Position numbers and translations under genes: made by a program
The notes under the pieces: generated by a model
The model's database searches: none
What the model was told of the DNA's origin: nothing
What the model saw: only the letters and a program-made list of their open reading frames with translations
In this document: piece after piece, positions 60,901 through 64,000 of the stretch
Numbering within the stretch: the first letter of the stretch is position 1
Layout: every line of letters starts with the position of its first letter
Source: Branchiostoma lanceolatum
Lineage: Eukaryota; Chordata; Leptocardii; Amphioxiformes; Branchiostomatidae
DNA length: 64,000 bases
Direction: 5' to 3'
NCBI RefSeq assembly: GCF_035083965.1
Contig: NC_089723.1
Span: 5,169,501 to 5,233,500 of the forward strand

Positions 60901-62097
60901 ATGCATCAACACTGGGAAGCAAGTACGTGTATATGTACTATTCAGTAGCATGACTCACATTTTGGCAATGACTCAGGATAGGGTTCTGTTCGACATTACC
61001 GAATCAAAGGAACGGACCACGTGCCAAATTTCATTTTTTTCATGTGTTTTTGTAGCAATATGTGTGTGTAGTTAAGGAGACATGTATATGTTAATAGATT
61101 TTACTTGGACTTTATATGTATATGTACTTATTAGGATCTCAATCATGTAGTATCTTATAATTTCTATCTTTGTTATATTTTGTCTGACCCTTACCTCTTC
61201 CCTCGCGATCTCAATCATCAATGAAAAAATGAGTTTTTCAAACAAACTATAAAACTAAAAATGACAAACATCTACATATCTACCATGAAAACATCTTCAA
61301 TAAAACAATCACTTCAACATGATTGCTATATGTAGAAAAAAGGCAGCGGTGAAGTAGGATCAATGCAATGGAATTCCACCCCATACTATTGTCGTATTCA
61401 TAGCTTGGTGGTGGGTTCCAAGAAAGGCTTGCTTTTGAGCTGTAGAATAAATGCAAACAATTTGCATTTCCCATTTTGAATGGGCGTGCTGTCGATTTCC
61501 ATCATTTGTATACAGGAGATGAACTAGGTCAATAAACCACCATCAATCAAATCTGGACTTAAAGGTACATGTAGCAATTTTCAAAGCAATATTTTGATTT
61601 TTCTATACACATAATTTTTCAAATTCTAAAGCTGGCACATTCTTTTGGTTAGCAATCATGTTAACAAATTATATCCCCCTATACTTTCTAATGAATTTTG
61701 CACTAATGAAAAAATTTTAGGAGGTGATTTTCTAAGAAAATATGACAACACTACAATCTCGCCACACCTCATCAAAAACACACCACCATGTTTTGCAAGA
61801 CGGATATTTTTCAACGGCAACTTTTCTTCAATATACGATCCAAACTATAACTCCAATTACAAACAGTGGTATCAAAAAGGAGTTGTTCAGAAGCACACAG
61901 CGGTGCATAGATGACGGATTTATATTTCCGTGACGCTGAGAAACACCAGCTACGTAATTATTGCACCACGCTGAAAAGATTCGGGTACGCCTTTGCTTTG
62001 TGTGACCCCGTCTAGGAAGTGTCACCACAAATTCACCCACCATTTTGGCGGCCTCGGCCCAAGTCCGGCCTTTCTTCTTTCTTGATTTCTCCCTCAT
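32585..62097 (-). CDS. Asxl: Asxl: Additional sex combs-like, PR-DUB cofactor (16 exons, 1242 aa)
   Basis: Sixteen minus-strand exons with fully consistent phases (3729 nt) encode 1242 residues. Residues about 10-83 form the HARE-HTH domain ([50 protein letters not shown]). Residues about 290-413 are the DEUBAD/ASXH domain with the NEF motif ([20 protein letters not shown]), known in this family to bind and activate the deubiquitinase BAP1/Calypso, which removes ubiquitin from histone H2A. The last 35 residues are the atypical C-terminal PHD finger. Between them lie His- and Ser-rich stretches, a basic PEKRPKL segment, four [13 protein letters not shown] repeats and an Asn/Gln-rich tract. Nuclear Polycomb-group cofactor; vertebrates have three paralogues, and this looks like a single ancestral form. 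The start is set by an in-frame upstream TGA. Confidence 0.95.
34251..34383. mobile_element. short foldback element
   Basis: GTAGAATTCGGGAGAATCTG with TCCTAGGACAGATTG pairs with CAATCTGTCCTAGGA, CAGATTCTCC and GAATTCTAC. Lies in the last Asxl intron. Confidence 0.7.
35023..35215. mobile_element. MITE, TACTCTCC family, well preserved
   Basis: Perfect inverted ends of 21 bp beginning TTACTCTCCAAGCAGAGG; the inner arms also pair (CTATTTTGTCAGATTTT-like). The youngest-looking member of the family with 616-751 and 11711-11842. Confidence 0.9.
37255..37300 (-). pseudogene. duplicated end of Asxl exon 15
   Basis: TGCAAGACAGGAACAATGAT plus GACAACCTG repeats 37384-37412 with one change. It copies the donor region about 130 bp downstream in the transcript direction. 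Confidence 0.8.
37409..37609 (-). CDS. Asxl: Asxl exon 15
   Basis: Acceptor TTATCCCACAG; 67 codons, [20 protein letters not shown] through GGSMPLTHQ; donor CACCAG then GTTGTC. Low-complexity Ser/Thr/Ala-rich; phase 0 on both sides. No domain known to me. Confidence 0.75.
37740..37915 (-). mobile_element. tRNA-like SINE
   Basis: On the minus strand ATGGTTAGGGTGTTTGGCCC (A-box-like) and CCTGGGTTTGAATCCCC (B box) precede a body with CCTTGATAAAGGCACTAAAC and CTCACTCCACCCAGGTGTAA. Confidence 0.7.
37999..38110 (+). repeat. dispersed 120-bp repeat
   Basis: CACTGATGAAAGATTTATTA ... GGATGCTATCTGCATTGTCT ... TATCTAGTTGCTTGACTTAT, related to 45289-45400. Confidence 0.55.
38141..38260 (-). CDS. Asxl: Asxl exon 14 (TLAEIKAQT repeat)
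   Basis: Acceptor CCCCCTCCAG; 40 codons [20 protein letters not shown] then [20 protein letters not shown]; donor CTCCG then GTAAGG. Phase 0 both sides, so it can be skipped or duplicated without frame change. Confidence 0.88.
38333..38550. mobile_element. MITE, AACACACAAA family
   Basis: Interior ATTTTAAAGACAACAAAACA followed by CACAAAT and a TTGGTCGCTCAGCAGTCACA end match 42310-42500; the left end is diverged. Confidence 0.55.
38620..38800. repeat. dispersed repeat with CTAGGGGGC motif
   Basis: CTCTGCAGTACCATAGAAAG, CGCTAGGGGGCTAA and ACAGACGGACAGACACAC match 6340-6560 and 45765-45965. Ends about 8 bp from the exon 13 donor. Confidence 0.65.
38807..38929 (-). CDS. Asxl: Asxl exon 13 (two TLAQIKAQT repeats)
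   Basis: Acceptor TTTTTGTGTAG; 41 codons [20 protein letters not shown] then [20 protein letters not shown] and Q; donor ACACAG then GTTGGT. Phase 0 both sides. Human ASXL1 has, from memory, a single TLADIKA-type motif in the corresponding region. Confidence 0.9.
38979..39167. mobile_element. 189-bp foldback element (TTAGGCCACA ends)
   Basis: TTAGGCCACACCAATTTGAT at the left and ATTAAATTGGTGTGGCCTTA at the right, with nearly the whole element pairing around GAAGGCTGGCCCAGTCTTC. Internal poly(A)/poly(T) arms. Confidence 0.9.
39459..40350. repeat. 127-bp tandem array, seven copies
   Basis: GCAAATGAGGTCCTCATTAG begins copies at about 39459, 39586, 39713, 39841, 39968, 40095 and 40222, a spacing of 127 bp. 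Each has GGTACCTACATCTCAAAGAT and GACATCCGCAGCTTTTACGG. In Asxl intron 12. Confidence 0.93.
40370..40860. repeat. dispersed repeat ending in a purine tract
   Basis: Contains AATTTCAGGTCCTCAGGTTT, ACCAAATTTCAGCTAATTTG and then (GAAGAAGGA)n at 40780-40822, followed by TTCGTTGGCGAAACA. Typical of an older dispersed repeat with a 3' microsatellite. Confidence 0.5.
41208..41907 (-). CDS. Asxl: Asxl exon 12 (Ser/His-rich, basic motif, first TLSQIKAQT)
   Basis: Acceptor TTCTGTTTCAG; residues 414-647, starting [20 protein letters not shown]. Has [16 protein letters not shown] and a poly-Ser run, then [12 protein letters not shown], similar to the PEKKPRL segment of ASXL1, and ends [11 protein letters not shown]; donor ACTCAG then GTAATA. 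Entry phase 2 and exit phase 0 fit the neighbours. Confidence 0.93.
42310..42500. mobile_element. MITE, AACACACAAA family
   Basis: GAGTGACCGTACAGCGACCA at the left and TTGGTCGCTCAATGGTAACA at the right, with AAAGACAACAAAACATATGA inside; close to the copy at 17575-17755. Confidence 0.7.
42521..43015. mobile_element. 495-bp element with 27-bp inverted ends
   Basis: ACCCAGAGCATTTTATGAGG plus CTTGAAA at the left and TTTCAAGCCTCATAAAATAC plus TCTGGTT at the right are near-perfect inverse copies; no coding interior. Confidence 0.85.
43036..43069 (-). pseudogene. duplicated end of Asxl exon 11 with donor
   Basis: Thirty-four bases including CTAACCTGTTCTGTCCCCAG are identical to 43257-43290, copying the exon 11 end and its 5' splice site about 220 bp into the intron. 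Confidence 0.85.
43263..43374 (-). CDS. Asxl: Asxl exon 11 (end of DEUBAD region)
   Basis: Acceptor CTTTCTGTCCAG; encodes [20 protein letters not shown] then [16 protein letters not shown], matching the GEFTHEMQ...WKEKFFEDYYGQ block of ASXL proteins. Donor AACAG then GTTAGG. Confidence 0.95.
44077..44260 (-). CDS. Asxl: Asxl exon 10 (DEUBAD/ASXH core)
   Basis: Acceptor TTCCTCTCCAG; encodes [40 protein letters not shown] and [20 protein letters not shown], the diagnostic BAP1-binding domain with the NEF motif. Donor GATG then GTAAGA. Confidence 0.97.
44340..44405 (-). pseudogene. duplicated start of Asxl exon 10 with acceptor
   Basis: Minus-strand GCTAGCCAG then a frame [17 protein letters not shown] copies the first 51 nt of exon 10 and its acceptor, then hits a stop (TAG) one codon past the copied segment. 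A partial, upstream duplicate. Confidence 0.9.
44490..44569 (-). CDS. Asxl: Asxl exon 9
   Basis: Acceptor TTTTGTTCCAG; encodes [20 protein letters not shown] then VNTNLR, matching the IDFETPGSILVNTNLR motif of ASXL1 at the start of the DEUBAD region. Donor AAGA then GTAAGT. Confidence 0.95.
44836..44869 (-). CDS. Asxl: Asxl exon 8, 34-nt basic microexon
   Basis: Acceptor TTTCTCTGCAG and donor CCTG then GTAAGA bound only 34 nt, encoding [11 protein letters not shown]. Phase 0 in, phase 1 out; needed to join exons 7 and 9 in frame. ASXL1 has a comparable basic segment (KRNRGEE) just before this domain. Confidence 0.82.
45045..45221. mobile_element. MITE, CAGTCAAACCTG family
   Basis: ACAGTCAAACCTGTAC at the left, GGGCAGGTTTGACTA at the right; contains TTCTCCATTGACACGAGGAT. 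In Asxl intron 7. Confidence 0.8.
45289..45405 (+). repeat. dispersed 120-bp repeat
   Basis: AGACAGTGGATGCTGTCTGA, TATCCAGTTGCTTGAGTAAT and TTACCTGGATGTCTAACCTT; the most complete copy of the family first seen at 5940. Ends 18 bp from the exon 7 donor. Confidence 0.7.
45423..45568 (-). CDS. Asxl: Asxl exon 7 (contains LxxLL motif)
   Basis: Acceptor TTTCTTGTAG; encodes [40 protein letters not shown] and [13 protein letters not shown] fits the LxxLL nuclear-receptor box, which ASXL proteins are known to use elsewhere; functional relevance here is inference. Donor AAAG then GTGGGA. Confidence 0.85.
45765..45963. repeat. dispersed repeat with CTAGGGGGC motif
   Basis: GTTCCGCTGCAGTAACAAAA, GCTGCTAGGGGGCCTAAAAT and GACAGACAGACTGGCACACA match 6340-6560. 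Confidence 0.65.
45964..46188. mobile_element. MITE, TACTGTAATTC family, beside exon 6 donor
   Basis: TACTGTAATTC at the left and GAATTACAGTA at the right, with inner inverted GTGAA-rich arms. Its right end lies six bases inside the intron from the exon 6 5' splice site. Confidence 0.8.
46195..46330 (-). CDS. Asxl: Asxl exon 6 (His-rich, basic)
   Basis: Acceptor TTCTCTTCCTTAG; encodes [40 protein letters not shown] and PSETA. The KK...PRLILKPV stretch matches KKTGVMLPRVVLTPLKV in ASXL1. Donor CGCAG then GTTAGT. Likely part of a nuclear localisation region. Confidence 0.92.
46528..46698. mobile_element. MITE, CAGTCAAACCTG family
   Basis: AAAGTCAAACCTGTACAAGT at the left and GGCAGGTTTGACTGTA at the right; contains TTTTCCCATTGACACAAGCA. 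Confidence 0.85.
46859..48300. repeat. dispersed-repeat block in Asxl intron 5
   Basis: Several diverged direct copies contain AGCATAACTCAAG, GATCTTCATGATTTTTSGTA, AAGGTCAAGTTCGA, GTACTGCAGCGG and CCCCCTAGCGGATT, related to 19550-20150. Probably successive insertions of one family; no open reading frame of note. Confidence 0.6.
48301..49403. other. Asxl intron 5, nothing recognised
   Basis: No repeat family or exon supported; short frames at 48644-48911 lack splice context. Confidence 0.45.
49404..49602. mobile_element. MITE, CAGTCAAACCTG family
   Basis: TACAGTCAAAGCTGTACAAG at the left and GGGCAGGTTTGACTGTA at the right. Confidence 0.85.
49893..50068 (-). CDS. Asxl: Asxl exon 5
   Basis: Acceptor CTCTTGACAG; encodes [40 protein letters not shown] and [18 protein letters not shown]; donor CAAG then GTGTGT. 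Ala- and Ser-rich linker. Phases 1 in, 0 out fit exons 4 and 6. Confidence 0.85.
50190..50545 (-). mobile_element. tRNA-like SINE, larger family
   Basis: On the minus strand GCTGTGGCGCAAGCAGTAAC (A-box-like) and GCCCGAGTTCGATCC (B box) precede a body with TGCACGTAAAAGAACTCAAC and CTTATCGAGAAAAGTAGGGG. The body recurs at 51785-51870 and upstream of the satellite at 20610. Confidence 0.75.
50617..50770. mobile_element. short inverted-repeat element
   Basis: AACCTGGATGCCAGACTGTT at the left and GGTCTGGCATCCAGACTAAC at the right are nearly inverse. Likely a MITE. Confidence 0.55.
50885..51000. repeat. dispersed 120-bp repeat, partly inverted
   Basis: GAAGGTTAGACATCCAGGTA and TACTCAAGCAACTGGATAAT are the inverse of 45289-45405; a second, plus-oriented fragment (TTATCCAATTGCTTGAGTAA) abuts it. 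Confidence 0.65.
51278..51730. mobile_element. MITE-like element with nested tRNA-like insert
   Basis: CTCCAAGCAGAAGT and ACTTCTGCTTGGAG are perfect 14-bp inverse ends 453 bp apart, related to the TACTCTCC family. The tRNA-like sequence at 51484-51590 lies inside. Confidence 0.65.
51484..51590 (-). mobile_element. tRNA-like sequence (SINE head or pseudo-tRNA)
   Basis: Minus strand: TGTAGCTCAACTGGTAACAG resembles an A box and CCCAAGTTCAAATCCGGGG a T-arm with B box. The acceptor-stem ends pair poorly and the middle is too long, so a SINE head or pseudogene is more likely than a working tRNA. Confidence 0.5.
51939..51980. repeat. (CAAA)n microsatellite
   Basis: About ten copies of CAAA ending ten bases from the exon 4 donor of Asxl. 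Confidence 0.95.
51990..52113 (-). CDS. Asxl: Asxl exon 4 (acidic)
   Basis: Acceptor TCTGTTACAG; encodes [40 protein letters not shown] and K; donor AAAAG then GTGAGA. Matches the acidic Ser-rich linker after the HARE-HTH domain in ASXL1. Phase 0 in, 1 out. Confidence 0.9.
52548..52680. mobile_element. truncated MITE, CAGTCAAACCTG family
   Basis: ACAGTCAAAACTAGCCAAGA, then ATTCTTAATGCTTGTGTCAA reads as the reverse of the full-length copies; one end missing. Confidence 0.6.
53113..53221 (-). CDS. Asxl: Asxl exon 3 (end of HARE-HTH)
   Basis: Acceptor TCTTACCCACAG; encodes [20 protein letters not shown] then [16 protein letters not shown], nearly identical to the ASXL family pattern; donor CTCAAG then GTAAGC. 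Phases 2 in, 0 out. Confidence 0.97.
53222..55515 (-). other. Asxl intron 2, left part
   Basis: AT-rich intron sequence; no exon, RNA or clear repeat recognised. Confidence 0.45.
55516..58404. mobile_element. 2.9-kb element with inverted ends
   Basis: GTACTCTCACCTCTCAAATA at the left and TATTTGAGAGGTGAGAGTAC at the right are perfect 20-bp inverse copies. Subterminal zones are related: the right end has several GGGGGTACTTYTATTCCAG units and the left end ACGTACC/GGTACG and CCGGTACTTTC motifs. A direct repeat (CTGCAATYTTGAAAATMTTT) recurs near 56135 and 57278. The interior has three minus-strand frames of unknown meaning (55651-56040, 56631-56825, 57210-57584) and a GC-richer stretch near 56840-57180. 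No transposase recognised. Confidence 0.6.
55531..55556. other. perfect 26-bp palindrome
   Basis: AAATAAACGTACC followed by its exact reverse complement GGTACGTTTATTT, 15 bp inside the left end of the 2.9-kb element. Could be a protein-binding site or a tip-joining relic. Confidence 0.9.
58473..58714. mobile_element. MITE, TTAAGCCCC family
   Basis: TTAAGCCTCCTCTCACTGGA at the left and CCAGTGAGAGGGGGACTTAA at the right; interior as in 26248-26474 but in the opposite orientation. Confidence 0.85.
58715..60395 (-). other. Asxl intron 2, right part
   Basis: A partial direct repeat (GAGAGCTCACACTTGCAGTG) occurs at 59076 and 59384. No exon recognised. Confidence 0.45.
60396..60478 (-). CDS. Asxl: Asxl exon 2 (HARE-HTH core)
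   Basis: Acceptor TTTGTCTTACAG; encodes [20 protein letters not shown] then EEGLKEI, the helix-turn-helix core conserved in ASXL proteins; donor ATCAA then GTACGT. Phase 0 in, 2 out. Confidence 0.96.
60589..60802. mobile_element. MITE, CAGGGCTGTCTC family
   Basis: CAGGGCTGTCTC and GAGACAGCCCTG are perfect 12-bp inverse ends; inner CCTCTGTCCCAGGATGAAAA and TCATCCCGAAATAATAAGTG arms pair in part. Sister of 5374-5632. Confidence 0.85.
60803..62040 (-). other. Asxl intron 1, nothing recognised
   Basis: AT-rich; no repeat family or exon supported. Confidence 0.45.
62041..62097 (-). CDS. Asxl: Asxl exon 1 (start codon)
   Basis: ATG at 62097 begins [19 protein letters not shown], closely matching the basic start of ASXL proteins (MKDKQKKKKERTWAEAA). 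An in-frame TGA lies 15 nt upstream, fixing the start. Donor AAAATG then GTGGGT. Confidence 0.95.
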
Positions 62098-62627
62098 AGC
62101 TCCTTGGAACGTTCAGGAATGTACCGATGTGGATAAGAAGCAGTATTTGTGCGAAATTTCCTGGAAAAACAGGAAACTATACTCCTAAAATCAGACGCTT
62201 CTGACCCGAGTCCGCCATTTTGAAAGCCAACTATAATCATGTGACCATCTCATTAATTTTCGGCTCTAGTCGGAAAATTTTGACCAAAATGACGATTTCA
62301 CACAAAAAAGTCAAATATTACCTCCCATACTTTTACAACTGTCACATTATAACATTTCTATGATATTTTGACTGTTTTCTGTTCAGGCAAATAAAGATTA
62401 AGACAAAAAATATTGATTTTACTATTCAGTGACCTTTGACCTGCGGTACGTCGGGAATCTTCGGCAACCATGGCTACATCGGAAAACAATATGGCGGCTG
62501 GAGGCTGATATTATTTATCATCCACATTTTTCGCCTTAAAATACTAAAATCGCGGCATACAGGAGGCTTAGAATGATTTTAACCTCATTGTAAGGACTTT
62601 GGGTTCAAGAGAGACTAAGGAGTAGCC
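62098..62627. promoter_or_regulatory. bidirectional promoter between Asxl and the divergent gene
   Basis: Two divergent start codons are 530 bp apart. Two YY1-like motifs lie between them: CCGCCATTTTG at 62212-62222 (minus strand) and CAATATGGCGGC at 62487-62498 (plus strand). No TATA box is evident. Transcription start sites cannot be placed. Confidence 0.6.
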
Positions 62628-62790
62628 ATGCCAGACCCTAATTTGGAGAGGAGCTTGCCCGGGTTTGAGGGAGCAGTGGCCCATCCTCTCCCATCCTCTG
62701 CAAGTGATCACGATCATGATGGGGAAAAGTCAGGATTTTACGAAGAAAAGCTGCTGAAATTCGCTCTTGAGAAGATCCAGGGTGACGGAG
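62628..62790 (+). CDS. exon 1 of unidentified divergent gene
   Basis: ATG in good context (TAGCCATGCC) opens MPDPNLERSLPGFEGAVAHP, SSASDHDHDGEKSGFYEEKL and LKFALEKIQGDGG; donor GGAG then GTAAGT, phase 1. The GFYEEKLLKFALEKI segment looks like an amphipathic helix. I do not recognise the family; the gene continues beyond the window. Confidence 0.7.
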
Positions 62791-63327
62791 GTAAGTTGAA
62801 CAGATTGATCTTAAATCGACACAATGTTAGATGAAGAAGATACCTTTGCTGATGCTGTAGCATCTTAATGTTTACATGTCAGGTCAGCAACTAGGTCAAC
62901 AACTAGGTCAACAAGACAACATTTGAAACAATTGCCTCAGTTCAAATTAATTGTTTGCTTCAATGTCTTTAACTACTTCACAAAGAAATACATGTAGTAG
63001 GAAAAAAATTCAAATTCAACGATGGGGGTCTATATGCCTGTTTGTATGGTTTTGTTACATGTTGTTCATGCAACCACCAAGTTACTGTAGCCGTGTAGGG
63101 ACATCCCCACAAGATAGCTTTAAACGACGCTTACAGTTACAGCTAGATGTGTGACAGGTTGTTGTAATATACCTAGCTGCTGCGTACCTGTGAAGCTCTT
63201 GTGTTATACTGGCTATACAGATACTAGTACAGATTCAGATTATAAATGTATAAGTATCATGACATGATTGCTTTTTTTAAGTACACATGTACTACATTCT
63301 TATAAAATTAACATCTCTTCATTACAG
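62791..63327 (+). other. intron 1 of divergent gene
   Basis: A short direct repeat AACTAGGTCAAC near 62889 and nothing else recognised. Confidence 0.5.
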
Positions 63328-63393
63328 GTAGGGGGGATGAACCAGGTGGGCAAGTACAGGAGGAGGAAAATGAATATGAAGAAGAGTTGGCAG
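63328..63393 (+). CDS. exon 2 of unidentified divergent gene
   Basis: Acceptor CTCTTCATTACAG; 66 nt in the phase set by exon 1 encode RGDEPGGQVQEEENEYEEEL and A; donor GCAG then GTACTT. Strongly acidic. Downstream exons lie outside the window. Confidence 0.6.
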
Positions 63394-63770
63394 GTACTTA
63401 CTGGCTACATGTGTTTCTTAAAGATTACAATATGTGGAGATACAGGTATATGTATATACACATATCTTGTGACCTTTAAAATGATAATAACAATGATCTT
63501 CATTGCATATTAATGACTAAAAGGGCTAATTAAGTATGTTGACTGACTAAAAGAGGGAAAGAAAAGAAGAGTATTCTCTTAAAACATGTGTTAAGAAGAG
63601 TTTTTTAAGTGTAAATGTTGTCATACAAAGACTAAAATCACTGCATCATTTCTAAGGTCATGTATTAGTTGTTTTTTTTCCTTTTCGTTTTCATTCACTT
63701 CAGAAAAATTGACTTAGCTGCTGGTAGTGGGAAACATTCAATTGTTCCCTGTAGCCCTTCAACTGTCTTC
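63394..63770 (+). other. intron 2 of divergent gene, nothing recognised
   Basis: AT-rich, no exon or repeat supported. Confidence 0.45.
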
Positions 63771-63967
63771 TACTGTAAATGTATTTAAGTTTGCGTGGTT
63801 TTGATTTTGGGATAGGGAGAAAATGGAGAGTTTGCGGTGGTTTAAATTTTGCGTTTGAGACAACAGTAGACAAGGGAGTAGGAGGGCACAAAATTTCGTG
63901 GTGGTTTTAAGTTCACGGCAAAGAGCTTATCGCAAAAACCATTGCGAACATTTCTGCATTTACAGTA
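63771..63967. mobile_element. MITE, TACTGTAAATGC family
   Basis: TACTGTAAATG at the left and CATTTACAGTA at the right; interior TAGGGAGAAAATGGAGAGTT and GTGGTGGTTTTAAGTTCACG match 30554-30761. Confidence 0.85.
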
Positions 63968-64000
63968 TATTTCTACTGAGTCCTAAGGATGTTTTTGTTT

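Overview
The window looks like animal nuclear DNA, most probably a cephalochordate (Branchiostoma, amphioxus). Introns are numerous and long, coding exons short, and the non-coding DNA is packed with small inverted-repeat elements (MITE-like), tRNA-like SINEs and minisatellites. The organism is an inference from gene content and genome style; nothing in the sequence names it. No bacterial operon, CRISPR array, rRNA or intact ordinary tRNA gene was seen.

Layout. Positions 1-15800 hold no gene I can support: simple repeats, tandem arrays, several inverted-repeat elements and one doubtful exon. Positions 15801-29250 hold a plus-strand gene of 12 coding exons. All phases agree if exon 6 uses one particular donor, giving 744 residues. 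It has an acidic N-terminus, a possible degenerate ZU5 region, a UPA-like region, an UNC5-type death domain and, unusually, a C-terminal fibronectin type III domain, with no signal peptide or membrane span. Its poly(A) signal is at 29224. Convergent to it, on the minus strand, is a complete Asxl (Additional sex combs-like) gene: 16 coding exons from 62097 down to 32585, all splice phases consistent, 1242 residues. It carries the HARE-HTH, DEUBAD/ASXH and C-terminal PHD modules of the BAP1 (PR-DUB) cofactor. At 62628 the first two exons of a divergent plus-strand gene, not recognised, share a promoter of about 530 bp with Asxl that contains two YY1-like motifs.

The most striking pattern is at splice junctions. 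At six exon ends in the two large genes the exon/intron boundary has been locally duplicated; in one case a 48-bp unit carrying a perfect GTAAGT donor is repeated about 14 times. In addition, several mobile elements end within 0-26 bp of splice sites, and one terminal repeat appears to supply part of a 5' splice site. An intron of Asxl also carries a 2.9-kb element with matching inverted ends and a promoter-like interior. These junction effects and the UPA-death-FN3 architecture are the leads most worth checking.

All exon calls come from reading frame, splice consensus and phase arithmetic, plus family resemblance from memory; no alignment or transcript data were available.
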